49,284 nucleotides of DNA from Spirochaetota bacterium (GCA_029778945.1 JAKPBN010000400.1:1-49284), one strand, 5' to 3'. Shown: positions 7,710 through 15,039, counted from the stretch's first letter. Notes: generated by a model not told the origin, from the letters alone. Made by a program: numbers and translations.

Positions 7710-8551
7710 CAGGCCTGCCCTCGGCCGGCCGCCTCGGCGGCCAGCTCCTCCCTGAAGGCGACCGCGGCCCGGAGCCGCTTCATCATGCCAAGGAATTCCG
7801 CCGGGGTGAGCTGCTGGTCCTTGTCCGAGAGGGCGGCCTGGGGATTCACGTGGACCTCGATCTCGAGGCCGTCGACCCCGGCCATGATGGCCGCGAGGCT
7901 CATGGGCTCGATCATCGACTTGATCCCCGTCCCATGGGAGGGGTCGACCATCACCGGGAGGTGGGACTCGGCCCGGGCGGCACAGACCGCGGAGAGGTCG
8001 AGGGTGTTGCGGGTATAGGTCTCAAAGGTCCTGATGCCCCGCTCGCAGAGGATCACCCTCTCGTTGCCCTCGGCGAGGATATACTCGGCGCAGTTGAGCC
8101 ATTCCTCGATCGTGGAGTACATGCCCCGCTTGAGGAGGATGGCCTTGCCGGACTTGCCCACTTCCCGGAGGAGGGAAAAGTTCTGCATGTTCCTCGCCCC
8201 GATCTGGAGGACATCGGCGTATTCCCCGACCCAGGAGACATCCCGGGTGTCTATCACCTCGGTGACAATGGGCAGGCCCGTCTCCCTCCTGGCCTTGTCC
8301 AGGATCTTCAGGCCCTTGAGGCCCATGCCCTGGAAGGCATAGGGGGAGGTCCGGGGCTTGAAGGCACCGCCCCGGAGCATCGTAGCCCCGGCTTCCTTGA
8401 CGGCCACGGCCGTCCGCATAGTCTGGTCCTCGGACTCGACCGAGCAGGGCCCTGCGATTATTGTGAGGCCTTCGCCCACTTTTATGCCCAGGACGTCGAC
8501 GACGGTCCGCTTGCCCTCCGGACGGGCGGCCACTAGTTTCAGGTTGTTCAT
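7709..8551 (-). CDS. aroF: 3-deoxy-7-phosphoheptulonate synthase (DAHP synthase)
   Basis: Condenses PEP and erythrose-4-phosphate, the entry step of the shikimate pathway. Motifs are AGPCSVES near residue 35, KPRTSPYAFQG, LLKRG, CERGIRTFE and DPSHGTG. This is the type I-beta (Thermotoga/Bacillus-like) class. At 280 residues it lacks the N-terminal ferredoxin-like regulatory domain seen in Thermotoga and has no fused chorismate mutase, so no feedback domain is visible. It is the first gene of the - strand operon with aroB, aroC, pheA and tyrA. A good promoter lies about 75 bp upstream. The start at 8551 has only a weak purine-rich element before it. Other labs may use aroA or aroG for this class. 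Confidence 0.92.
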   Translation of the reverse strand: MNNLKLVAARPEGKRTVVDVLGIKVGEGLTIIAGPCSVESEDQTMRTAVAVKEAGATMLRGGAFKPRTSPYAFQGMGLKGLKILDKARRETGLPIVTEVIDTRDVSWVGEYADVLQIGARNMQNFSLLREVGKSGKAILLKRGMYSTIEEWLNCAEYILAEGNERVILCERGIRTFETYTRNTLDLSAVCAARAESHLPVMVDPSHGTGIKSMIEPMSLAAIMAGVDGLEIEVHVNPQAALSDKDQQLTPAEFLGMMKRLRAAVAFREELAAEAAGRGQA

Positions 8552-8573
8552 GCGTTTTCCCGTTGGAGGAAAG

Positions 8574-8600
8574 CGCCGGGGGATTGCGCAAAACCCGGCG
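8574..8600 (-). promoter_or_regulatory. Hairpin in the aroF leader
   Basis: CGCCGGG at 8574-8580 pairs perfectly with CCCGGCG at 8594-8600 around a 13-nt loop. It lies inside the predicted 5' untranslated region of the aro operon, about 23 nt before the aroF start. There is no T-run, so it is not an intrinsic terminator. A role in translation or mRNA stability is possible. Confidence 0.4.
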
Positions 8601-8627
8601 ATGTTCCTATAAATAGATGCGTCAAAT

Positions 8628-8656
8628 AGTATATTCACCGCCCGACAGGCGGTCAA
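8628..8656 (-). promoter_or_regulatory. Promoter of the aroF-aroB-aroC-pheA-tyrA operon
   Basis: On the - strand TTGACC (8656-8651) and TATACT (8633-8628) are spaced by exactly 17 bp. Transcription should start near 8621, giving a leader of about 70 nt. The -35 box sits just upstream of the ribosome-binding site of the divergent aminotransferase gene. Confidence 0.75.
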
Positions 8657-8668
8657 GCGGAGGATAGC

Positions 8669-9853
8669 ATGCCGATCAGCCTGGCCGACCGGGTTAACTC
8701 GATTTCCCCGTCCCAGACCATAGCGATGAACGAGGGAGCCCGGCGCCTGGCCTCGGAGGGCAAGGACGTCATCGATCTTACCCTGGGGGAGCCCGACTTT
8801 CCCACCCCCGAGCCCATCCTCGAGGCGGCCATCAAAGCCCTGAGGGAGGGCCACACCCGCTATACCTCGGTGGCTGGAATACCCGAGCTAAGGGAGGCGA
8901 TCTGCGCCAAGCTCCGCAGGGAAAACGGCCTTGAGTATAGCCCGGAGGCCATCGTCGTCTCCTGCGGGGCCAAGCAGAGCCTTTCCCTCCTCATCCAGGC
9001 CCTCGTCGGGCCCGGGGACGAGGTGGTGATCCCCGCCCCCTGCTGGGTGAGCTATGTGGACATGGTCAAGCTCGCGGAAGGGCGGCCCGTGGTGCTGCCC
9101 ACCCTGGCGGAGAAGGGCTACAGGCTCCAGGCTGAGGCCCTCGAGGCCGCCATCGGCCCCCGGACCAAGGCCCTTATCCTCTGCTCCCCCTCGAACCCCA
9201 CGGGGGCCGTCTATTCCCGGGAGGAGCTTGCCGCCCTGGTGGAAGTCCTCGATCGCCACCCCCAGGTCTTTCTCATCTCCGATGAGGTCTACGAGCGCAT
9301 CGACTTTTCGGGCCAAGGCGCGAGCCCTGCCTCCTTTCCCTCTCTCGCGGGCCGCTGCGCCGTCGTGAATGGGGTGTCCAAGGCTTATGCGATGACGGGC
9401 TTCCGCCTGGGCTATCTCGCCGCGGATCCCCGCCTCGCCTCGGCCTGCGCCAAGCTCCAGGGCCAGTCGACGACCTGCGCCGCCGGGGTTTCCCAAAGGG
9501 CCGCCCTGGCCGCCCTGGGCTCGGATCCCCGCCTCGTGGCCGACATGGTCGCCGCCTATGCCCGGCGCCGGGACCTCGTGGTCTCCCGCCTCGAGGCCCT
9601 GCCGGGGCTCAGGGTCTTCCGTCCCGAGGGGGCCTTCTATGCCTTTCCTGAAGTCCGGGGCCTCGCGGCCTGGAAGGCCGCCCCCGAGGGCCGGCGCTCG
9701 GCCGCGATCTCTAGTCTCCTCCTTGAGAAGGCCCTGGTGGCCACGGTGCCCGGCTCGGCCTTTGGGGATGACTCAGGCCTCCGCCTGTCTTTCGCCACGA
9801 GTGAGGCCCGCCTTGAGGCCGCCCTTGACCGCATTTCCCGGGTCCTGGCCTAG
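8669..9853 (+). CDS. Class I pyridoxal-phosphate aminotransferase, aspartate aminotransferase type
   Basis: 394 residues, fold type I. The PLP lysine is Lys238 in NGVSKAYAMTGFRLGY. SPSNPTGAVY near 173-182 and SDEVYE at 204-209 (Asp205 contacts the pyridine nitrogen) are typical of the I-gamma aspartate/prephenate aminotransferase group. It likely transfers amino groups between glutamate or aspartate and keto acids. Its position divergent from the aro operon suggests it could transaminate phenylpyruvate, hydroxyphenylpyruvate or prephenate, which is an inference. GGAGGA at 8657-8662 lies 6 nt before the ATG. It is the only gene of its transcription unit before the flavoprotein pair, which is set off by an AT-rich spacer. 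Confidence 0.88.
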   Translation: MPISLADRVNSISPSQTIAMNEGARRLASEGKDVIDLTLGEPDFPTPEPILEAAIKALREGHTRYTSVAGIPELREAICAKLRRENGLEYSPEAIVVSCGAKQSLSLLIQALVGPGDEVVIPAPCWVSYVDMVKLAEGRPVVLPTLAEKGYRLQAEALEAAIGPRTKALILCSPSNPTGAVYSREELAALVEVLDRHPQVFLISDEVYERIDFSGQGASPASFPSLAGRCAVVNGVSKAYAMTGFRLGYLAADPRLASACAKLQGQSTTCAAGVSQRAALAALGSDPRLVADMVAAYARRRDLVVSRLEALPGLRVFRPEGAFYAFPEVRGLAAWKAAPEGRRSAAISSLLLEKALVATVPGSAFGDDSGLRLSFATSEARLEAALDRISRVLA

Positions 9854-9907
9854 CTTAGGCCCTCAAGTCTCGGGGGTAGGCCCTTTCTCCGGGCAAAATC
9901 TTGCGCC

Positions 9908-9937
9908 TTGGACTAGACCAGATTCGATAATTATGTA
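9908..9937 (+). promoter_or_regulatory. Possible promoter of the exported flavoprotein pair
   Basis: A strikingly AT-rich block at 9922-9958 interrupts the GC-rich background. TTGGAC at 9908-9913 and TATGTA at 9932-9937 are 18 bp apart. Other -10 choices are possible, so only the general position is firm. Confidence 0.35.
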
Positions 9938-9975
9938 ATTATACACGCGTGCATATTTTCCCAGGAGGAATACCC

Positions 9976-10350
9976 ATGAATTCCCATGCTCGGCCCCGGC
10001 TGTCCGGGGCTGTCCTCGGCCTAGGCCTCCTTATGGCAGGCTTGGCCATGGCCGGATGCGGAGGACCCAAGGGCCCCCGCCTCCAGGATGGAGCCTATAA
10101 AGGCAGCGCCGAAGGCGTCCACGGACCCATCTCCGTCCAGGTCACGGTCAAGGGCGGCCGGATCGCCGCGGTGGACGTCCTTTCCCAGGAGGAGGCCGCC
10201 GGCGTGGCCGACCTCGCCTTCCAGCGCATTCCCGCAGAGATCGTAAAAAAGCAGAGCACCGAGGTGGAGGCCGTGACCGGCGCATCCACCTCCTCGAAGG
10301 CCATCATGGCCGCCGCGGCGGAAGCCCTCAAGGCCGCCGCAAAGAACTGA
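9976..10350 (+). CDS. FMN-binding domain lipoprotein
   Basis: 124 residues. The first 28 form a lipoprotein signal ending at Cys28 (LAMAGC), so the mature protein should be anchored outside the cytoplasm. The remainder is a single FMN_bind domain. VTGASTSS near the C-terminus matches the flavinylation motif in which a Thr/Ser carries covalent FMN, known from NqrC, RnfG and the FMN domains of secreted reductases. It probably passes electrons to the flavoprotein encoded 17 bp downstream. AGGAGG at 9963-9968 fixes the ATG at 9976. Codons end mostly in C, unlike the aro genes, suggesting strong expression. The flavin transferase (ApbE) needed for attachment is not in this window. Confidence 0.88.
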   Translation: MNSHARPRLSGAVLGLGLLMAGLAMAGCGGPKGPRLQDGAYKGSAEGVHGPISVQVTVKGGRIAAVDVLSQEEAAGVADLAFQRIPAEIVKKQSTEVEAVTGASTSSKAIMAAAAEALKAAAKN

Positions 10351-10367
10351 ACCTCTAAGGAGACATC

Positions 10368-11786
10368 GTGAAAAGCACCCTCAAGCACCTGGGCACCGGC
10401 CTCGTCGCCGTCCTGGCCCTCTCCGGCATCCTTGGCTGCTCCAGCCCCAAGACCTATGACGTCGTGGTTATCGGCTCCGGAGCCGCGGGACTCGCGGCAG
10501 CGATCGAGGCCGCCGACGCCGGCGCCAAGGTCGCCGTCCTGGAGAAGCTCCCCATGGTAGGCGGATCCACCGTCCTCTCCGGCGGCATCGTCTACTCCAC
10601 AGGCTCCTCCATCATGAAGGCCGCCGGGATCAAGGATTCCGTCGATGCCCTCGTGAAGTACTGGAGCGACCGCGCCGATGGCAAGGCCTCCGAGGACAAG
10701 CTCCGCTTCGTGGCCGAGCGCTCCGGCGCCAACGTCGACTGGCTCCTAAGCCTCGGCGTCCAGTTCGGCAAGTCCTATCCCACGGGCACCTCCCCGGTGG
10801 CCCGCGCCGTCTCCACCTCCAATGGCGGCGCCGGGATTGTCGGCCCCCTCAAGGCCGCCGCGGACGCCAAGAAGGTCGAGTTCTTCATGGAGACCACGGC
10901 CACGAAGCTCATCGCCAAGAAGGGCGTCGTGACCGGCGTCGAGGCCAAGGACAAGGCGGGTAAGAAGCTCTCCTTCGCCGCCAAGTCCGTCATCCTCGCC
11001 ACGGGGGGCTTTGACCGGAACAAGGACCTCATGGCCAAGTACGCGCCCACCCAGATCGCCGATGCCACCTTTGTGGGCGTGGGCAACACCGGTGACGGCA
11101 TCACGATGGCCACTGCCCTCGGCGCCCAGGTCGTCGGCCAGGGTGGCGCGATCGGCCTCCGGGCCGTCCCCGGCGAGCCCACCTTCGAGACCCCCGTCTC
11201 CATGCTCGTCTGGGCCCCCAACCTCTACATCAACAAGGACGGCAAGAGGTTCGCCAACGAGGCCGAGGACTACCCCATCTTCCATGCGGCGATCAACGCC
11301 CAGCCCGGCAAGACCTCCTTCCAGATCTGGGACCAGGCCTCCTACAACGAGACCCTCGGCAAGGCCGTCGAGAAGAAGGCCGCCGTCAAGGCCGACAGCC
11401 TCGAGGCCCTTGCCGCCGCCATAGGCGTCGACCCCGCCGCCTTCACCGCCACCGTGGCCGCCTACAACAAGGCCATCAAGGCCGGCAAGGACGCGGAGTT
11501 CGGCAAGTCCCTCAAAGGCATGAAGCCCCTTGCCCAGGGTCCCTACTACGCCCTCACCGTCAACGCCGCCACGATCGGCACGATGGTCGGCCTCAAGACC
11601 GACCTCGACACCCGGGTCCTGGGAGCCGAGGACAAGGCCATCGCCGGTCTCTACGCCGCGGGAGAGACCGCCAACGGCGATTTCTTTAACCTTATCTATC
11701 CCGCCTCGGGCACCTCCATCCAGATGAGCATCGCCTTCGGCCGCGTCGCCGGCCAGAAGGCCGCCGCCGCCGCCCTCGCCAAGTAG
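10368..11786 (+). CDS. Exported fumarate reductase-like flavoprotein, lipoprotein
   Basis: 472 residues. A lipoprotein signal ends at Cys24 (LSGILGC). The FAD-binding motif GSGAAGLAAAIEA follows at about 36-48. GGSTVLSGG, ATGGFDRNKD, GKRFANE and the C-terminal AAGETANGDFFN are typical of the fumarate/urocanate/methacrylate reductase superfamily (FAD_binding_2). The Arg of KRFANE corresponds to the region of the catalytic acid arginine in Shewanella Fcc3. There is no haem motif and no fused FMN domain, so the partner lipoprotein just upstream likely delivers electrons. The start is GTG at 10368, preceded by AAGGAG. The acceptor cannot be told from sequence; fumarate, urocanate or another enoate are options. 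A strong terminator follows. Confidence 0.87.
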   Translation: MKSTLKHLGTGLVAVLALSGILGCSSPKTYDVVVIGSGAAGLAAAIEAADAGAKVAVLEKLPMVGGSTVLSGGIVYSTGSSIMKAAGIKDSVDALVKYWSDRADGKASEDKLRFVAERSGANVDWLLSLGVQFGKSYPTGTSPVARAVSTSNGGAGIVGPLKAAADAKKVEFFMETTATKLIAKKGVVTGVEAKDKAGKKLSFAAKSVILATGGFDRNKDLMAKYAPTQIADATFVGVGNTGDGITMATALGAQVVGQGGAIGLRAVPGEPTFETPVSMLVWAPNLYINKDGKRFANEAEDYPIFHAAINAQPGKTSFQIWDQASYNETLGKAVEKKAAVKADSLEALAAAIGVDPAAFTATVAAYNKAIKAGKDAEFGKSLKGMKPLAQGPYYALTVNAATIGTMVGLKTDLDTRVLGAEDKAIAGLYAAGETANGDFFNLIYPASGTSIQMSIAFGRVAGQKAAAAALAK

Positions 11787-11805
11787 GCAAGGACCCGCAT
11801 TCACA

Positions 11806-11839
11806 GGAAGGCCGCCCCAGGAGGGGCGGCCTTCCTTTT
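11806..11839 (+). terminator. Rho-independent terminator of the flavoprotein operon
   Basis: A perfect 13-bp stem (GGAAGGCCGCCCC / its complement) with the 4-nt loop AGGA is followed by TTTT. It lies 20 bp after the flavoprotein stop and separates the pair from the convergent acetyltransferase gene. Confidence 0.9.
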
Positions 11840-11880
11840 GGGGCCGGGTGGGCTGACTGGGGCCGGGGCCTCAAGCGCGG

Positions 11881-12396
11881 CTATAGGGGCTTTTCCATCA
11901 CGTAGTCGGTCTGGATCTCGTCCCCCATCCTGAAAGGATGGCTGCCCGCGCGCCTAAAGCCCAGGGCCTCGTAGAAGCCCAGGGCCGCGTCGTTGCGCTC
12001 CCATACGCCGAGCCTCAGGACCTTCTTGCCCTGCCGCCTTGCCTCTTCCTCGGCGAAATCGACCAAGGCCCGGCCCAGGCCCCGGCCCTTGAAGTCCCGG
12101 TCTATGTAGATTCTCTCGATCTCCAGGCTGTCGGGATCCCGCCGGTCCGACTGGGCCGGATCGACATTGAGCTTGAGGTAGCCCGCCACCCGGCCGTCCA
12201 CCCGCAGCAGGTGGAAGGAGGAGCCCGGCGTCCTAAGCTCCCCCCGGAGTTTTTCCTCGCCCATGGCCTCGGCCAGATAGCGCGCCATAGTCTCAGGGGC
12301 GTTGACGGGGCCAAAGGTGTCCACATAGGTCCGCAGCGCGATGTCCCGGAGTTGGCCGAGCTCGGCCTCGGCGCAGGCCTGGATCGAGGTTTCCAT
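11881..12396 (-). CDS. GNAT family N-acetyltransferase, PaiA-like
   Basis: 171 residues with one GNAT fold. IERIYIDRDFKGRGLGRALV is the beta4/acetyl-CoA pyrophosphate-binding region (R-x-x-G-x-G/A as KGRGLG). WERNDAALGFYEALGFR is the C-terminal motif. The N-terminal TYVDTFGPVN and the C-terminal QTDYVMEKPL resemble Bacillus PaiA, a polyamine acetyltransferase, but substrate prediction in GNAT proteins is weak. GGGGAAGGAA precedes the ATG at 12396. It is the second gene after the 264-residue membrane protein, with a 14-bp gap. The frame remains open upstream but only as a shadow. Confidence 0.8.
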   Translation of the reverse strand: METSIQACAEAELGQLRDIALRTYVDTFGPVNAPETMARYLAEAMGEEKLRGELRTPGSSFHLLRVDGRVAGYLKLNVDPAQSDRRDPDSLEIERIYIDRDFKGRGLGRALVDFAEEEARRQGKKVLRLGVWERNDAALGFYEALGFRRAGSHPFRMGDEIQTDYVMEKPL

Positions 12397-12410
12397 TTCC
12401 TTCCCCCTGC

Positions 12411-13205
12411 CTAGCCTATCTTTCTCACGAGGGGGAGCAAGCCTGCGATATAGGCCAGCGCCATGGCAAAGGCCCCGAGGCTGCCCCACCAGGGTCCGAT
12501 CCACGGAAAGAGAAGCGCAACCCCCAGGACATAGACGACGATGTTGGAGCTTGAGAGAAGGAGGATCTTGCCCGTGGCCCGGGCAAAGGCCGGGCCCTGG
12601 CTCCGGGTGAGGATCACCATGGTCGAGAGGAGGACGGCCGGGAAAGGCGCTATGATCCCCGTGAGGTAGGCCGGGGCGGCTTGGGCCGCGGCGACCGCCC
12701 CGGCGACCACGCTGCCCGCGAAGAGGGCCCTCACGAGGAGGGTGGCCTTGCTCCGGGGACCTGGCCGCTTTTCCACGGCCCTCACCTTGAGGAGGACCTC
12801 CACCAGGGCAAAGGAGGCCAGGGCGATGGCGGCGTAGACCGCGATGCCCGCTCCCAGGCTTAAGGGCGGCAGGACAAAGGCGCAGGCCGCGGCCGAGGCG
12901 AGCCAGGAGAGGAGGGCTCCCGCCAGTGCCGGGCCGAGGCCCCGGGGCAGGAGGAAAATGAAGGCCAGGAGGAAGAGGGTGTCCACGGCCATGCCCAGGG
13001 GCACCGAGGCCGCGGCCTGGGCCGCATAACCTGGGCCCTGGGTGAGGGACATGAAGATCAGGGAGATGAGGATGTTGGAGGGGAGGTTGGCCACAAGGCC
13101 GCCCAGCCTTGTGCCCAGGGCCTCGCTCGCCAGGCTTGCGGCGCTGATCCAGGCGCCGGCTATCATAAAGGAGAGGAGGAGGCGGAGGGCGAGCTGGCTG
13201 TCCAT
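12411..13205 (-). CDS. Multi-pass membrane protein of unknown function
   Basis: 264 residues with about eight hydrophobic helices and few charges. It starts with a helix containing a short polar face (SFMIAGAWISAASL). A conserved-looking loop, LPSNILISLIFMSLTQGP, follows near residues 41-58. I do not recognise a transporter family with confidence. It is the first gene of a two-gene unit with the acetyltransferase. No Shine-Dalgarno precedes the ATG; instead TAGACT sits 6 nt upstream, which would make the mRNA leaderless. Confidence 0.65.
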   Translation of the reverse strand: MDSQLALRLLLSFMIAGAWISAASLASEALGTRLGGLVANLPSNILISLIFMSLTQGPGYAAQAAASVPLGMAVDTLFLLAFIFLLPRGLGPALAGALLSWLASAAACAFVLPPLSLGAGIAVYAAIALASFALVEVLLKVRAVEKRPGPRSKATLLVRALFAGSVVAGAVAAAQAAPAYLTGIIAPFPAVLLSTMVILTRSQGPAFARATGKILLLSSSNIVVYVLGVALLFPWIGPWWGSLGAFAMALAYIAGLLPLVRKIG

Positions 13206-13211
13206 GGGGGG

Positions 13212-13217
13212 AGTCTA
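13212..13217 (-). promoter_or_regulatory. -10 box placed for a leaderless transcript (membrane protein gene)
   Basis: TAGACT on the - strand ends 6 nt before the ATG at 13205. No clear -35 box is seen at 16-18 bp. The spacing would place transcription start on the A of ATG. Confidence 0.4.
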
Positions 13218-13238
13218 GCCTCCCCCTGTCGGCGGCCG

Positions 13239-13629
13239 CTAGCCCCGGCCCCTCCCGACCCGGGCGCCCAGGATGCGGTAGACAAGGCCTAGCAGCGCAG
13301 CGTAGAGGGGACAGGTGAGGCCTATCGCGAAGCGGGGACCTAGGGTCGAGAGGTCCGACAGCGAGGAGAGGACGAGGATGGCCCCGGCGACGATGCCCGC
13401 AAAGCCCGCGGTGTAGGAGGCCTTTTCGGAAAAGGCCCAGATGGCCGCCGAGGTCCCGAGGCCTGTCTTTCTCGCCTCCGCCCAGCCCCACGCCCGCCTC
13501 GAGGCCGGCGGTGAAGTCCCCGCCGGCCTTGAGAAGGGAGGCAAAGAAAAGGAGGTTGAGCAGGATGGCGGCGAGCAGGAGATTGGTGAGCACAAAGGAT
13601 TTTAGGGTGATGATGCTGCGGTTTTTCAT
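13239..13629 (-). pseudogene. Frameshifted small membrane protein paired with the XRE regulator
   Basis: The N-terminal half reads from 13629 in one frame, with a membrane helix (VLTNLLLAAILLNLLFFASL) and then a glycine-rich stretch. The C-terminal half, with two more helices (AGFAGIVAGAILVL and FAIGLTCPLYAALLGLVYRI), reads in the next frame and stops at 13239. Removing one G from the run GGGG (CCCC at 13486-13489 on the + strand) restores a continuous protein of about 129 residues. It starts 3 bp after the XRE gene. XRE regulators coupled to a small membrane protein are a common arrangement. It is either a recent pseudogene or a one-base sequence error. Confidence 0.75.
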
Positions 13630-13632
13630 GGC

Positions 13633-13827
13633 CTACTCCTCGGGGAAAAAGAGCTCCTCGATCCGGGCGCCCAGGATGGCCCCCAGCTTGAAGGCGAGCT
13701 CGAGGGATGGGTCATAGCGCCCCCCCTCTAGGGAGATGATTGTCTGGCGGGAGACTCCCCCCAGTCGACCAAGCTCTTCCTGGGTAAGTCCCGCGGCTAG
13801 GCGTCTTTCCTTGATCAGGTTTTTCAT
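13633..13827 (-). CDS. XRE-family helix-turn-helix regulator
   Basis: 64 residues, essentially one HTH_3 domain: the recognition region is GLTQEELGRLGGVSRQTIISLE at about residues 13-34, followed by YDPSLELAFKLG. The small size and C-terminal ELFFPEE match the YozG-type repressors that sit before a membrane protein gene, as here. Two near-identical palindromic sites occur upstream of its start and one overlaps its -35 box, so it very likely represses its own transcription. Downstream, the frameshifted membrane protein begins 3 bp after its stop. Confidence 0.88.
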   Translation of the reverse strand: MKNLIKERRLAAGLTQEELGRLGGVSRQTIISLEGGRYDPSLELAFKLGAILGARIEELFFPEE

Positions 13828-13854
13828 GACTCACCTCGAAAGAGCAGTCTGGGT

Positions 13855-13874
13855 ATGTAAAGCATGCTTTACAT
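13855..13874. promoter_or_regulatory. Operator 1 for the XRE regulator
   Basis: ATGTAAAGCATGCTTTACAT is a perfect 20-bp palindrome. It lies between the probable -10 region and the start codon of the XRE gene, and its left edge is 28 bp from the ATG. Confidence 0.7.
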
Positions 13875-13898
13875 ATAGAATGCTGCGTTTGAGGCAAG

Positions 13899-13918
13899 AT
13901 GTCAAGCATCCTTTACAT
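13899..13918. promoter_or_regulatory. Operator 2 for the XRE regulator, overlapping its -35 box
   Basis: ATGTCAAGCATCCTTTACAT matches operator 1 at 18 of 20 positions and starts exactly 44 bp further on, about four helical turns. On the - strand it contains TTGACA (13905-13900), the probable -35 box of the XRE gene. Confidence 0.7.
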
Positions 13919-13934
13919 TTTTGGGCCGGTCTTT

Positions 13935-14705
13935 TTAGGCGAGGACCCAATAGCGTAGGAGTATGTAGGCGATCATGGCGAGGGTGACTCCGATGAGGAC
14001 CTTGCGGATAAAGCCAGCGCCGCCCTTGAGGGCCTGGCGGCTCCCCAAGGCTGCTCCCCCGGCCTGGGCCACACCCATCGCGAGGCCCAAGGGTAGGAGG
14101 ACAGTTCCGGCGGCGAAAAAGACCCCCAGGGAGACGATGTTGGAGGTAAAGTTCGCCACCTTGGTCCTCGCCGTGGCTTCCCGCATCTCGTAGCCCGCGA
14201 GGCCCACCAGGGCCATGGCCCAGAAGGTGCCCGTCCCGGGGCCAAAGAAGCCGTCATAGAAGCCCAGGAGGAGGCCCCCTCCGATCCAGAAGGGGAGGAG
14301 GGGGAGGCGGGCCCGGGCCTTGTCGAGGCCAAAGCGGGGCCGCAGGGCCAGGAAGATGACAATGCACAGCAGGAGGACCGGGATCAGGACCTTGAGAAAG
14401 GTCGTGTCCATGGAGCCCACGGTCCAGGCCCCGAGGCCTGCCCCCGCCGCCGTGGCCAGTATCCCCGGCACGAGGTCGCGGAAATGGAAGAGGCCGGCCC
14501 GGCGATAGCCCAGGGTAGCCGAGAGACTGCCAAAGCTGGACTGGAGCTTGTTGGTGCCCAGGGCCAGGTGGGGGGGTAAGCCCGCCGCAAGCAGGGCCGG
14601 GATGGTGATAATGCCGCCACCGCCCGCGATGGCGTCCACAAAGCCCGCCACGGCGGCCGCGAGGATCAGGAGCACATAGGCTAGGATGCTGGGTTCAAAA
14701 GGCAT
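13935..14705 (-). CDS. TSUP (TauE/SafE) family permease, YfcA-like
   Basis: 256 residues with seven to eight membrane helices. The N-terminal VAGFVDAIAGGGGIITIPALL and the following LGTNKLQSSFGSLSA are the family signature. The second half carries the matching GGLLLGFYDGFFGPGTGTFWAM repeat. Members move sulfonates, sulfite or other organic anions; the substrate here is unknown. No Shine-Dalgarno is present and TAGAGT ends 6 nt before the ATG. It stands alone, 61 bp past the operator region of the XRE gene. Confidence 0.88.
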   Translation of the reverse strand: MPFEPSILAYVLLILAAAVAGFVDAIAGGGGIITIPALLAAGLPPHLALGTNKLQSSFGSLSATLGYRRAGLFHFRDLVPGILATAAGAGLGAWTVGSMDTTFLKVLIPVLLLCIVIFLALRPRFGLDKARARLPLLPFWIGGGLLLGFYDGFFGPGTGTFWAMALVGLAGYEMREATARTKVANFTSNIVSLGVFFAAGTVLLPLGLAMGVAQAGGAALGSRQALKGGAGFIRKVLIGVTLAMIAYILLRYWVLA

Positions 14706-14711
14706 GGCCCA

Positions 14712-14717
14712 ACTCTA
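14712..14717 (-). promoter_or_regulatory. -10 box placed for a leaderless transcript (TSUP permease)
   Basis: TAGAGT on the - strand ends 6 nt before the ATG at 14705. The -35 match is weak. No ribosome-binding site lies in between. Confidence 0.45.
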
Positions 14718-14896
14718 CCTTCCTCAAGCCCTTGGCATCCAGCCCTTGCCAGCCTGCCTTGGAATAGGAAATTTCGCGCAAAGACGCAAAGGATGGCTGG
14801 GGGGAAAAGACGCCAAGGGGATCTGAAAAGAGAAAAAGGGGGCTTCTTCCGAATTTCCAGCCCGGCACGCCAAGCGCCCTTTGGAAGGAAAGGGCC

Positions 14897-14937
14897 CGGG
14901 GAGGGAAACCTTTCAGCTTGAAAGGTTTCTCTCCCCG
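14897..14937. repeat. Long imperfect inverted repeat
   Basis: CGGGGAG plus GAAACCTTTC on the left pair with GAAAGGTTTC plus CTCCCCG on the right: 17 pairs with one G-T mismatch, and a loop AGCTT. No T-run follows on either strand, so it is not a standard terminator. Confidence 0.6.
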
Positions 14938-14940
14938 ATA

Positions 14941-14976
14941 AAAAAAAGAAACCGGCCGGTTGATGAGACCGGCCGG
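14941..14976 (-). terminator. Strong Rho-independent terminator on the - strand
   Basis: Read on the - strand, CCGGCCGGT, the loop CTCATCA and ACCGGCCGG form a 9-bp GC-rich stem that is followed by TTTC and then T8. No recognised gene ends here. The only coding candidate upstream on this strand is the 11-codon ORF at 15004-15039. Confidence 0.85.
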
Positions 14977-15003
14977 AAGGCCCGGTTTAGGGCCCGGGCA
15001 TTT

Positions 15004-15039
15004 TTAGAGGGCTAGGGCCCTCTTCTGGTATCCAATCAT
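15004..15039 (-). CDS. Candidate 11-codon small ORF with perfect Shine-Dalgarno
   Basis: On the - strand AAGGAGGT lies 7 nt before an ATG that opens the peptide MIGYQKRALAL and ends in TAA. The coding part folds in a hairpin (15006-15023) and a second GC-rich hairpin plus the T8 terminator at 14941-14976 follows. A perfect anti-16S match is rare in this window, where many genes lack one. It may encode a short peptide or act as a leader for attenuation, but the next - strand gene starts 236 bp past the terminator and has its own promoter. The function is unknown and translation is unproven. Confidence 0.35.
   Translation of the reverse strand: MIGYQKRALAL
15006..15023. repeat. 7-bp hairpin covering the small ORF
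   Basis: AGAGGGC at 15006-15012 pairs with GCCCTCT at 15017-15023 around TAGG. It covers codons 6 to 11 and the first base of the stop of the - strand 11-codon ORF. Confidence 0.6.

Noticed and set aside
11881-13629. One continuous 582-codon frame joining the small membrane protein to the acetyltransferase
   Set aside because: The middle part is proline/arginine-rich and is the wrong frame of the 264-residue membrane protein; only the two ends are real coding sequence.
14897-14937. Long hairpin considered as a terminator for a + strand gene
   Set aside because: It is followed by A-residues on the + strand and there is no + strand gene upstream; the T-run belongs to the neighbouring - strand terminator.
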